Positions 53,109-61,308 of a stretch of DNA of 64,000 nucleotides are shown here, piece after piece (positions within the stretch are counted from its first letter, which is position 1; every line of letters begins with the position of its first letter). The stretch is from Pelagibacteraceae bacterium AG-422-N09 (lineage in GTDB: Bacteria; Pseudomonadota; Alphaproteobacteria; Pelagibacterales; AG-422-B15): the NCBI GenBank assembly GCA_003213515.1, contig QCMV01000003.1:41613-105612 (forward strand). The letters run 5' to 3'. Below the pieces are notes generated by a model. It worked only from the letters and a program-made list of their open reading frames with translations, made no database searches and was not told the DNA's origin. The position numbers and the translations under genes were made by a program.

Positions 53109-53957
53109 TCACGGCTTCCACTCAGGCTTACCGAAGAATGAGAGGAATCTTTCCTTTTGGTTTTTTGAATTTTTAAAATCCAAAACCATTTGCTGCCAAA
53201 ACATAAAAGTTATTTTGATAGGATTAAATGTTTTCACGTTTTCTCTGATACCAAATCTTACAGGCTCAATTTCCTCTGCAAAAGTTCCAAATAGTCTATC
53301 CCATACGATTAGTAAGTTACCGTAATTTTTATCAATGTAGCATTCATTGCTGCCATGGTGAACTCTGTGTGATGAAGGAGTAACTAAAATGTATTCTAAA
53401 ATACCTAGTCGTCTTATCCATTGTGTGTGCCCAATTACGCCCCAAAGTGTAGACGCAACTCCTGCTACAGCAGTAATAATTGGATCAAATCCTATTAATG
53501 GCATTACAATAAAAAACGGTACTTTTGTTATCGGTCCAAACCAAGCTTGCCTTAATGAAACAGTAAAGTTCATTTCTTCACTTGAATGATGGTTCATGTG
53601 AACAGCCCACATGAAACGAACTCTATGTGAAAAGCGATGATACCAGTAGTACACAAAATCAATCATTACGAAAGTTACGATCCAAACAGCCCACGTTGGA
53701 AGCAGTTCATTCACGGTAATAAATTTATATTGGTACAGATAAACGTATAGAAAAAAGATTGAACTTTTTGTTAGAAGTCCAATCATAAAATTTCCAATTA
53801 ACAATCCCAAGCCCGCTAGCGTATCTCTAAATTTATACAAACCTAACCCGTTTACAGTTGAGTACATTACCTCTGCTGTAATGAGTAATAGCACAATTGG
53901 TACGCCATACGCGTATATGTCGAATTCAGTCATTTTTTCTATTGAAATGTATAACAT
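53109..53957 (-). CDS. sterol desaturase / fatty acid hydroxylase family protein
   Basis: The 282-residue integral membrane di-iron enzyme carries the histidine boxes YHRFSH, HMNHH and SHRVHHG followed by NYGNLLIVWDRLFGTF. Four to five helices. It probably hydroxylates or desaturates a lipid. A second ATG at 53933 (MTEFDIYAYG) could be the true start; neither has a clear ribosome binding site. Divergent from the Gly/Ser-repeat protein. Confidence 0.92.
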   Translation of the reverse strand: MLYISIEKMTEFDIYAYGVPIVLLLITAEVMYSTVNGLGLYKFRDTLAGLGLLIGNFMIGLLTKSSIFFLYVYLYQYKFITVNELLPTWAVWIVTFVMIDFVYYWYHRFSHRVRFMWAVHMNHHSSEEMNFTVSLRQAWFGPITKVPFFIVMPLIGFDPIITAVAGVASTLWGVIGHTQWIRRLGILEYILVTPSSHRVHHGSNECYIDKNYGNLLIVWDRLFGTFAEEIEPVRFGIRENVKTFNPIKITFMFWQQMVLDFKNSKNQKERFLSFFGKPEWKP

Positions 53958-53977
53958 TAGAATTATTTCAGGAAAAT

Positions 53978-54565
53978 ATGAAAAATATAATCTTTATTAT
54001 TCTTATCAGTATCAGCCTGGCTTTTTCTGTTTCAGCCAAGAATGACGGTGGCGGCAGCTCAGGAGGCAGTTCAGGAGGTAGTTCTGGCGGCAGCTCAGGG
54101 GGTAGTTCTGGCGGCAGCTCAGGAGGTAGTTCCGGCGGTAGCTCAGGAGGTAGTTCTAGTAGTGGTGGTGGAGAATATTCCGGAAGTACTGGTTACGATA
54201 AAGAGTTAAAACGAATTCTGTTTGAAATCGAGAAGAATGAGAATTATCAAGGTGCGCTCAAAGACTTAGAAATATATGTCTATGAAAATCCTCAAAATGC
54301 AAATGGTTGGAATTTAATTGGCTTTGCAAGTCGCAAACTGGGCAAATTTGATGACGCGGAACTATATTATAATACAGGTTTAGAAATTGAACCTCAACAT
54401 GACGATATATTAGCCTATCAAGGTGAGCTGTATTTACAAACAGATCGATACGAAATGGCCCTTGAAAACCTAGCAATACTTACAGATATCTGTATCTTCA
54501 ATTGTTCAGAAAAAATTGAATTAGCCGAAGCAATAAAGAAATATGAGTTAGAGAATAATCTTTAA
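53978..54565 (+). CDS. secreted Gly/Ser-repeat and TPR protein, function unknown
   Basis: The 195-residue protein has a signal peptide (MKNIIFIILISISLAFSVSA), then nine GGSS repeats (about residues 25-60), then two TPR motifs: NANGWNLIGFASRKLGKFDDAELYYNT and DDILAYQGELYLQTDRYEMALENL. The layout is a flexible linker holding a protein-protein interaction domain in the periplasm. No family recognised. It heads the gene group 53978-57694. Start chosen by signal peptide and AGGA ribosome binding site. Confidence 0.8.
   Translation: MKNIIFIILISISLAFSVSAKNDGGGSSGGSSGGSSGGSSGGSSGGSSGGSSGGSSGGSSSSGGGEYSGSTGYDKELKRILFEIEKNENYQGALKDLEIYVYENPQNANGWNLIGFASRKLGKFDDAELYYNTGLEIEPQHDDILAYQGELYLQTDRYEMALENLAILTDICIFNCSEKIELAEAIKKYELENNL
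54050..54157 (+). repeat. nine tandem 12-base repeats encoding GGSS
   Basis: The repeat unit is GGN-GGN-AGY-TCN, repeated nine times without interruption (108 bases). Third positions vary, so the copies are not recent identical duplications. The region is GC-rich for this genome. Copy number is likely to vary between strains. Confidence 0.9.
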
Positions 54566-54616
54566 CCAGTTGATTTATTTTTCCAGTCAAATTAATCTTT
54601 TATAGGAAAATTTGTC

Positions 54617-54835
54617 ATGATTAAAATTTTAGTCTTTTTTGTTCTTGGGGCAGCTACTCTATACTTTATAATCAGAGCCTTAGTTAACACTGAGCCTGGC
54701 AAATTATCCCGTGTCATAAAGATTATTATATTTGCCGCAATTATAATCGCGTTTGTCTTTATGCTAACTAGGGGTAATTTAGGTTTTCTTGCACCTATCA
54801 TTGGACTTGCAAGAAGATTGTTAGTTGGTTTTTAA
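54617..54835 (+). CDS. small two-helix membrane protein
   Basis: The 72-residue protein has two membrane segments (MIKILVFFVLGAATLYFIIR and IIIFAAIIIAFVFMLTRG) and ends GFLAPIIGLARRLL. The layout is like the N-terminal membrane part of alphaproteobacterial membrane DnaJ-like proteins, but no J domain follows. Function unknown. It lies 2 bases before the next gene. Confidence 0.7.
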   Translation: MIKILVFFVLGAATLYFIIRALVNTEPGKLSRVIKIIIFAAIIIAFVFMLTRGNLGFLAPIIGLARRLLVGF

Positions 54836-54837
54836 AA

Positions 54838-56496
54838 ATGATAGCTGCAAAAAAAAGTTTTATTGTCATAATCTTCTTCTTATCATCTCTGATTTTTTTT
54901 ACCTCTTGCGATAATGATCCAAATCAATCAGCAGCATTTACTGGAGTGCGGGTAATTGATAACTCATACTCTCCACCAGTAGTAAGAATAAATGAAGGAG
55001 GGAAAGTTAGGTTCAATAACTGGGGCAATAATCCACATAATGTAATTGCCGTTGACGAAACCTGGGGCTCATACGAAGAGATACCTAAAGGCGATTACTT
55101 AGATATTACTTATGAAGCTGAGGGATTATATAAATATCTTTGCTCTTTTCATGCATCACCTGATGGTGAGTGGGGGATGGTTGGGTCTGTTGTTGTTGGT
55201 GATATAAATTATGAAGATTATACTAACTTTTCAAAAATGGATGTAGTTCCATCTTTCTCTGGATCAATAAGAAATGTACCTGATGACTATGAGACAATTC
55301 AAGATGCGGTTAATGCATCAAATCCTGGGGACTTGGTTCTTATTAAACCCGGAATTTACTATGAGGAAGTTGTTGTCAATGTTCCTTCAATAACAATTCG
55401 TGGCTGGGATAGAAATAATACAATTATCGATGGTGAATTTGAAAGAGGTAATGGCGTTCTTGTTGCAGGTGTCGATGGTGTAGTAATCGAAAATATAACT
55501 GCACGCAATGCATTGCTCAATGGTTTTTATTGGGCAACAGTTAAGGGATATCGGGGTTCTTATTTAACAGCTTACAACAACGGTGACTATGGTGTTTATG
55601 CATTTGATGCTGTTGATGGAGTATTAGAGCATTCATATGCGTCAGGATCTCCTGATGCAGGTTTTTATATTGGACAATGCTATCCTTGCGATGCAATTGT
55701 GAATAATGTTATTTCAGAAAATAACGGACTAGGTTATTCCGGAACTAATTCTGGAGGTTCTCTCTATATTATTAGTTCGGTATTTAGAAATAATAAAGGG
55801 GGTCTAGCTCCAAACACACTAGACTCTGAATTACTACCTCCTGAAAGAGAGACATTCATTATTGGGAATTTAATTGAAAATAATAACAACAATGACGCTC
55901 CTGCTACAAAATCAACTTATTTATCTTTTGGCAACGGCGTTATTATTGCTGGTGGCAATAATAATATAATCAAAAATAATGTGATTGCTAACCATGATTT
56001 ATATGGCGTCATTCTTACTGCAGCAGCTGATGTGAATTATTGGCCAGCCCATGGAAACAGAGTTGAAGATAATCTAATTTTATCATCTAACAGGGCAGAC
56101 ATGGCAATTAGTGGCGTATCCAATCTTGGTAATTGTTTTAAAGGAAACTATTTTAATACATCTATACCGCCAGGTTTACAGTCTTTAAATAATTGTGACG
56201 CAGGGTACATTCCACTTAGTTCAGATCTCTCAGGTATGTGGTCATCGCTCGCAAGAATTATTCATGCGAGTGACGGTGGATATCAACAAGGTGACTGGAG
56301 ATCTTTTCCTAAACCTGAAAATCAACCAAATATGCCAATTATGGAAAAGTTGTTAAATCAAGGATATGATAAGAAAAATTTACCTACCTATATGATCAGA
56401 AAGTCTGTAAAGCCAGCTGTCGAGGTTTTTCAACAATTCGAAGATGTACTGAATGATATTGAATTACCAGAAGAAGCAAGAAACTATTTGAACTAA
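54838..56496 (+). CDS. cupredoxin-fused parallel beta-helix lipoprotein
   Basis: The 552-residue lipoprotein has a lipobox ending FFTSC (Cys about residue 24). A plastocyanin-like domain follows (about 30-120) with copper ligands in NNPHNV, LCSFHAS and GMVG (His, Cys, His, Met). A right-handed beta-helix (NosD/pectate-lyase type, about 145-480) shows repeated N-x-I-x-x-N and G-V-x-I-x-x-V turns such as NTIIDGEFERG and VIIAGGNNNIIKNNVI. The C-terminal part has no known motif. The fusion suggests copper binding or electron transfer on a surface-attached scaffold. No specific function known. Confidence 0.85.
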   Translation: MIAAKKSFIVIIFFLSSLIFFTSCDNDPNQSAAFTGVRVIDNSYSPPVVRINEGGKVRFNNWGNNPHNVIAVDETWGSYEEIPKGDYLDITYEAEGLYKYLCSFHASPDGEWGMVGSVVVGDINYEDYTNFSKMDVVPSFSGSIRNVPDDYETIQDAVNASNPGDLVLIKPGIYYEEVVVNVPSITIRGWDRNNTIIDGEFERGNGVLVAGVDGVVIENITARNALLNGFYWATVKGYRGSYLTAYNNGDYGVYAFDAVDGVLEHSYASGSPDAGFYIGQCYPCDAIVNNVISENNGLGYSGTNSGGSLYIISSVFRNNKGGLAPNTLDSELLPPERETFIIGNLIENNNNNDAPATKSTYLSFGNGVIIAGGNNNIIKNNVIANHDLYGVILTAAADVNYWPAHGNRVEDNLILSSNRADMAISGVSNLGNCFKGNYFNTSIPPGLQSLNNCDAGYIPLSSDLSGMWSSLARIIHASDGGYQQGDWRSFPKPENQPNMPIMEKLLNQGYDKKNLPTYMIRKSVKPAVEVFQQFEDVLNDIELPEEARNYLN

Positions 56497-56533
56497 TAGT
56501 TTAATTGTTTAACCTATTTATAGGAGATTTTAG

Positions 56534-56854
56534 ATGCCAGGTGTTACTTTTTTTCCATTAAATGATGTACCGTTTTTATCATTATTTTTTAACTTTTATG
56601 GCTACTATCTCCCCATATTTTTATATGCGACATGGACTTCTACTGCATTATTTGATTTATTTCTTTCAAAATACAGAGGCACGACTGGAAAAGTAATTTG
56701 GACGTTTATTGTCATGTTTATTCCTTTAATCGGCTCATTAATCTATCACCTATTTGCAGCTAGGGAGTTAGATGTCACGATTAGGGCGACCATGATCTTT
56801 GGTGGTATTGGTATTTTAATAATTGTTTTTCTCTATCTCGGTCTTGCCCTTTAA
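56534..56854 (+). CDS. PLDc_N-like small membrane protein
   Basis: The 106-residue protein has three hydrophobic segments and the motif KVIWTFIVMFIPLIGSLIYHLFA, which matches the PLDc_N domain (the membrane anchor in front of phospholipase D-like proteins). No phospholipase domain is present. It follows the cupredoxin lipoprotein gene by 37 bases, where a small CCTA/TAGG hairpin overlaps the TAGGAG ribosome binding site. Function unknown. Confidence 0.75.
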   Translation: MPGVTFFPLNDVPFLSLFFNFYGYYLPIFLYATWTSTALFDLFLSKYRGTTGKVIWTFIVMFIPLIGSLIYHLFAARELDVTIRATMIFGGIGILIIVFLYLGLAL

Positions 56855-56863
56855 TTTTTCGAA

Positions 56864-57694
56864 GTGATATTTGATTCAAGAATTACCCCAATTAGAAGAG
56901 ATTTAGCTTCAGCTGCATATAAAGCTATTGTAAAAAGAAAAAAATATGTGAACGCAAAACTGGCTACAGTTAAGAGCACATTTTCTCCACTTTATTCAAA
57001 TAAAGGTTCAAAATTAAGTACTCAACTATTGTATGGTGAAGAATGCGATGTCTTTGAAACTAAAAATGGGTGGTCTTGGATTCAGTCTCGAAGAGATAAT
57101 TATGTTGGATATACTCCTTCTATTAATCTAACGAGAAAAACTTATAAACCTAATTCAAAAGTAATCTCCTTAAGAACAGTTATTTACACTAAACCAGATA
57201 TAAAAAGTACCACAAAAGGTTACTTGAGTTTTAACTCATTAGTGGAGGTAATTAAAATTAAGGGAAAATATTCGCTTATTAAAAATTTGGGTTGGTGTCC
57301 AAGTCTAGATCTTGTAAAGGTTAAAAGTAGCAAATTCAATCATATAGATTTATCAAAACAATACTTAGATACCCCTTATCTATGGGGTGGAAGAGACTCA
57401 ATGGGTATAGATTGTTCAGGGTTAATCCAAAATCTCCATCAGATTAATAATAGGCCTTTTCCAAGGGATACAGATATGCAAGAGATATTTGTTACTAATG
57501 AAGTTAAGTATGAAAAAGATCTCGAAGCAGGAGATCTAGTATTTTGGAAAGGGCATGTTGCAATGATGATTGATAATTTGAATATCATTCATGCAAATGC
57601 TTTTCATATGAAAACAGCGATTGAGCCACTAAGTACAGCGAAGAAAAGAATATTAAAATCAAATGGTAAGATTAAAAAGCTTGGAAGGGTATAA
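56864..57694 (+). CDS. NlpC/P60 cell-wall hydrolase with SH3 domain
   Basis: The 276-residue protein has an N-terminal SH3-like region followed by the NlpC/P60 domain: TPYLWGGRDSMGIDCSGLIQNL with the catalytic Cys, and KGHVAMMID with the His. IIHANAFHMKT closes the site. It probably cleaves peptidoglycan stem peptides. The start is GTG. No signal peptide is visible, so it may act in the cytosol on recycled peptides or use another route. An AmpG-like permease lies convergent next to it. Confidence 0.9.
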   Translation: MIFDSRITPIRRDLASAAYKAIVKRKKYVNAKLATVKSTFSPLYSNKGSKLSTQLLYGEECDVFETKNGWSWIQSRRDNYVGYTPSINLTRKTYKPNSKVISLRTVIYTKPDIKSTTKGYLSFNSLVEVIKIKGKYSLIKNLGWCPSLDLVKVKSSKFNHIDLSKQYLDTPYLWGGRDSMGIDCSGLIQNLHQINNRPFPRDTDMQEIFVTNEVKYEKDLEAGDLVFWKGHVAMMIDNLNIIHANAFHMKTAIEPLSTAKKRILKSNGKIKKLGRV

Positions 57695-57695
57695 A

Positions 57696-59027
57696 TTAAT
57701 TGAATGAAAATTTATTTCTAATAAACCAAAGCAAAATCAATGAAGGAATTACCATGACAGCGGTAATTATAAAGAAAACACCCCAATCACCCTGCAACCA
57801 GTCGACTAATGATCCTGATGATGATGCCATTAGTGTTCTTCCAGCTGTTCCAAGCGATGCCAAAAGGGCATATTGAGTTGCGGTATATGTTCGGTCAACA
57901 AGTAGCGAAATAAAGGTCACAAAAGCCACAGTTGCAAAAGCTGCAGCCAAATCATCAAGCAATACCGCGGCAGCAAAGAGTAAAACTGATTTCTCAGACC
58001 ATGCCATTACACTAAACATTATGTTTGTAATCGCCATTGCAATTCCTGAAATGAATAGCGCTCTAACCACACCTGATTTTATGGAAAACCAACCGCCTAA
58101 TAATGTAAATACAATTGTTGTTATCCATCCAAGTCCCTTTGAGTAAATTGCAATATCAGATTTTGAAAATCCCATTTCGTCGTAAAATATTATGGACATA
58201 CGTCCCAAAAATGCCTCACCAATTTTAAATAAAAATATGAACCCGATAATCAACAGACCGATAGTTAAACCATTTTTTTTGAAGAAACTAATTAGTGGAC
58301 TTACGATAGTACTTACAAACCAGGCTGAGAATTTATTTAAATTTAAACGATCTTGATCACTCTTTTGAGCAACATGCCTTTTATTCGATAAATCTTCTGG
58401 AATAAATAAAAGTCCAATATTAAAGAGAAAAATGATTAGGCATATGAACAGAAAAGTTAATTGCCAATAATTAGCTAAGCCTTGCTGCTCAAAATAATCA
58501 GCAACAAAGAGTGTGAGCATTCCACCTATTTTGTAACCCGTCCACCAACCAACCACAGCTATTGATGCGCCAGCTGCCATTGATGCTTTTTCATTCTCAC
58601 CTATTTGCTCAATTCTTAAAGCATCAATTGTTATATCTTGAGATGCCGAGGAAATAGCTATCAATAATCCAATTAAAATAATTAGTTCTAAATTTGTAAC
58701 AGGATTGAGAGTTGTCCACATAAATAGACATACCAGTATTATTGCTTGTAAAGAAATGATCCACGATTTCCTGTGGCCAATTTTTTGTGTCAAGAAAGGA
58801 ATTTTTACACGGTCAATAATTGGAGCCCAAATAAAGTTAATTGCATATACACTAAAAATAAGACCCGCCCATCCAATTGTACTTCTTGATAATTCATAGT
58901 CTTTAAGCCAAAGTGAAAGAGCACTTCCAATTATCACCCAAGGAAAACCACTAATTGCTCCAAGCAGCAAGATGCGCAGCATTCTGTTATCAAAATAAAT
59001 TGATAATCCTACATTTTCTTTCGTCAT
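57696..59027 (-). CDS. AmpG-like muropeptide permease (MFS)
   Basis: The 443-residue protein has twelve helices and the AmpG pattern: LLLGAISGFPWVIIGSALSLWLKD at the start, WAPIIDR, and SSASQDITIDALRIE in the middle. It imports muropeptides for cell-wall recycling. Its neighbour on the other strand is an NlpC/P60 hydrolase whose stop is 1 base away, consistent with a shared role in peptidoglycan turnover. Full length. Confidence 0.9.
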   Translation of the reverse strand: MTKENVGLSIYFDNRMLRILLLGAISGFPWVIIGSALSLWLKDYELSRSTIGWAGLIFSVYAINFIWAPIIDRVKIPFLTQKIGHRKSWIISLQAIILVCLFMWTTLNPVTNLELIILIGLLIAISSASQDITIDALRIEQIGENEKASMAAGASIAVVGWWTGYKIGGMLTLFVADYFEQQGLANYWQLTFLFICLIIFLFNIGLLFIPEDLSNKRHVAQKSDQDRLNLNKFSAWFVSTIVSPLISFFKKNGLTIGLLIIGFIFLFKIGEAFLGRMSIIFYDEMGFSKSDIAIYSKGLGWITTIVFTLLGGWFSIKSGVVRALFISGIAMAITNIMFSVMAWSEKSVLLFAAAVLLDDLAAAFATVAFVTFISLLVDRTYTATQYALLASLGTAGRTLMASSSGSLVDWLQGDWGVFFIITAVMVIPSLILLWFIRNKFSFN

Positions 59028-59090
59028 TAAATATTAGAATAGGTAATAGTGCCGACTGACGTCAATCAATATATTGCAGATTATTCGGTC

Positions 59091-59645
59091 TTATTCAATT
59101 GGTGCAGGATTATCGCTGAAGCTTCTAAGATAAAGTATGACGTTTGCTCTATCTTTTTCTTTTTTTAGACCCACAAAAGACATTTTTGTACCTTCAATAT
59201 ATTTTTTTGGATTTAAAAGATATCCGTTAAGTTGCTCATATGTCCAGTTGCCTCCGTATGCCGCCATTGCATTTGAGTATTTATAATCCTCTTTTGAACC
59301 AATATCTTTATTTACTATATCCCAGAGTGCTGGCCCAATTTTATTTGCTCCACCTTTTTCTACAACATGACACTGTGAACATTTCTTAAAGACCTTTGCA
59401 CCTTTTTCTATATCTGCTGATGCAAGCAGAGTCTGAATTGGTATTTCAGGTTCCGCAGTAGCAGTGTCGTCTGCCATTGCTGCTGATGCAGACACCACCA
59501 TATCTTCAGCGCCCTCAACTTGATAGGCTGCTACCTCAGGTTTTTCAACATGATATAAAATCTCACTGAAGTTTGCTAAACCGATAAATACAAGGGCCAC
59601 AACTAATACACAGGCTACAATTTTATTAATTTCGAATGAATCCAT
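59091..59645 (-). CDS. membrane-anchored class I cytochrome c (CycM type)
   Basis: The 184-residue protein has a non-cleaved N-terminal helix (about residues 9-27) then a class I c domain with CSQCH, KIGPALWDIVNKD and the axial Met in EGTKMSFVG. A 60-residue linker rich in Ala, Glu and Val lies between. This matches CycM/c2-type cytochromes that carry electrons to oxidases. Start ATG at 59645. Divergent from kdsB. Confidence 0.93.
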   Translation of the reverse strand: MDSFEINKIVACVLVVALVFIGLANFSEILYHVEKPEVAAYQVEGAEDMVVSASAAMADDTATAEPEIPIQTLLASADIEKGAKVFKKCSQCHVVEKGGANKIGPALWDIVNKDIGSKEDYKYSNAMAAYGGNWTYEQLNGYLLNPKKYIEGTKMSFVGLKKEKDRANVILYLRSFSDNPAPIE

Positions 59646-59703
59646 GATGTCTCTTGACGTAATTAGATAATTATTTAAACAATAACCGAATTTAATCAAG
59701 TTT

Positions 59704-59726
59704 TTATGCGTCTTCTAGTCGCATAA
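59704..59726. promoter_or_regulatory. inverted repeat between the cytochrome c and kdsB genes
   Basis: TTATGCG and CGCATAA are perfect 7-base arms with a 9-base loop, 7 bases before the kdsB start. It could be an operator, a hairpin in the kdsB leader or, on the other strand, part of the cytochrome promoter. No function is assigned. Confidence 0.35.
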
Positions 59727-59733
59727 TTTATTT

Positions 59734-60477
59734 ATGATAGGCCAAGAAAACACAGCGATAATCATCCCGGTCAGATTACAAGCGAGCAGGCTACCAAATA
59801 AGCCTTTGCTCGACATTGCTGGCAAACCAATGATCCAACATGTTTGGGAGTCAGCCATTGCTTCTGATTTGGGTCGAGTAGTGGTTGCTACAGACAGTGA
59901 TGAAATCGCCAAGTGTATTGAAAGTCTTGGGGGTGATGTATGTATGACTTCTGAAAATCATCAGACAGGTACTGATCGCATGCATGAAGCGCTTCAAGCA
60001 ATTGATCCAGGTAAAATGATTCATTACATCATTAATTTACAAGGCGACTTGCCTACAATTAACTCGATGGCTTTAGAGAAAGTTTTAAATTTATTATCAT
60101 CAGAAGAAAATGAAATAGGCACACTGGTCACCCAGTTTGAAAGAGAGGAAGATCTTAACAAAGAGCAATTTGTAAAAGCAGTCTGTAATTTATCTGGTAG
60201 TGAAACTGAATCTTATGCAGAGAATTTTGTAAGAAAACAAGGAGATTATGATTCTAAGAACCTTTTTCATCACATAGGTATTTACTCTTTTAAGAGAGAC
60301 GCTCTAGAAAAATTTGTCACTTTGTCTCAAACTGATCGAGAAAAAAATGAAAAATTAGAGCAATTAAGAGCACTTGATAATAATATGAAAATAAAAATTG
60401 GTTTAATTGACTTTTTACCTCTCGGAGTTGATACTCCGGATGACTTAGAAGAAATTAGAAAGATATTAAGCAAATGA
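59734..60477 (+). CDS. kdsB: 3-deoxy-manno-octulosonate cytidylyltransferase
   Basis: The 247-residue enzyme activates Kdo as CMP-Kdo for LPS. Motifs: IIPVRLQASRLPNKPLLDIAGKPMIQHV, ATDSDEI, MTSENHQTGTDR, and NLQGDLPTI. HIGIYSFKRDALEKF and LGVDTPDDLE close the fold. Length normal. ATGA overlap with pheA. Confidence 0.96.
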   Translation: MIGQENTAIIIPVRLQASRLPNKPLLDIAGKPMIQHVWESAIASDLGRVVVATDSDEIAKCIESLGGDVCMTSENHQTGTDRMHEALQAIDPGKMIHYIINLQGDLPTINSMALEKVLNLLSSEENEIGTLVTQFEREEDLNKEQFVKAVCNLSGSETESYAENFVRKQGDYDSKNLFHHIGIYSFKRDALEKFVTLSQTDREKNEKLEQLRALDNNMKIKIGLIDFLPLGVDTPDDLEEIRKILSK

Positions 60478-61307
60478 AAAAAATAGCTTTCCAAGGTGAT
60501 CTCGGAGCTTATTCACATCTTGCGTGCATTGAAGCTGCGCCTGGTCACAATCCTGTTGCGTGCAGAACATTTGAGTCTGCCATGGAGCAAGTTAATGCAT
60601 CAGAGTGTCATTTAGCCATGATACCAATTGAAAACTCGGTCGCGGGCAGGGTAGCGGATATTCACTACTTACTTGGTGGATACGATTTAAAAATATATTC
60701 AGAACACTTTCAAGAGATCAATCATCAGTTAATGGTAAAACCAGGCGCTTCCTTAGATACAATTAAAAATGTACGTAGTCATTCTATGGCTATTGGACAA
60801 TGTCATGCTGCGATAAAAAAATATAATTTAGATGTCATCATAATGGCGGATACTGCAGGTTCTGCCAAATTTATTAGTGAGCAAGGAACAATGGAAGATT
60901 CAGCGATTGCCTCAACACTTGCAGCTGATACTTATGGATTAGATATAGTAGATACAAATATTCAAGACATGAAAAATAATACAACTCGATTTTTAATAAT
61001 GTCAAAAGAACTTCAACAAGAAAGAAACGAAAACTTGTCATACCTGACAAGTTGCATATTTGAAGTAAAGAGTGTTCCTTCAGCTCTTTATAAGGCGCTC
61101 GGAGGTTTTGCAACTAATGGGGTCAATCTAACTAAATTAGAGAGTTTCATTGTTGATGGTGATTTTAATAAAGCTCAATTCTATATTGATCTAGATGGCC
61201 ACGCTGAAGATCAATCGGTAAAAGGAGCTTTAGAAGAGCTATCCTTTTATACTGAAAAACTGAAAGTCTTAGGTGTTTATCCAAAACATTCATATAGAAA
61301 CAATTAG
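60474..61307 (+). CDS. pheA: prephenate dehydratase
   Basis: The 277-residue enzyme converts prephenate to phenylpyruvate. The dehydratase domain has AFQGDLGAYSH, MIPIENSVAGRVADIHYLL and the NTTRFLIM motif, followed by an ACT domain (VPSALYKALGGFATNGVNLTKLESF) for phenylalanine feedback. No chorismate mutase part is fused. The gene order kdsB-pheA is conserved in alphaproteobacteria. Confidence 0.96.
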   Translation: MKKIAFQGDLGAYSHLACIEAAPGHNPVACRTFESAMEQVNASECHLAMIPIENSVAGRVADIHYLLGGYDLKIYSEHFQEINHQLMVKPGASLDTIKNVRSHSMAIGQCHAAIKKYNLDVIIMADTAGSAKFISEQGTMEDSAIASTLAADTYGLDIVDTNIQDMKNNTTRFLIMSKELQQERNENLSYLTSCIFEVKSVPSALYKALGGFATNGVNLTKLESFIVDGDFNKAQFYIDLDGHAEDQSVKGALEELSFYTEKLKVLGVYPKHSYRNN

Positions 61308-61308
61308 T

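Noticed and set aside
54050..54157. CRISPR-like array
   Set aside because: The 12-base units have no spacers and encode GGSS within a signal-peptide protein.
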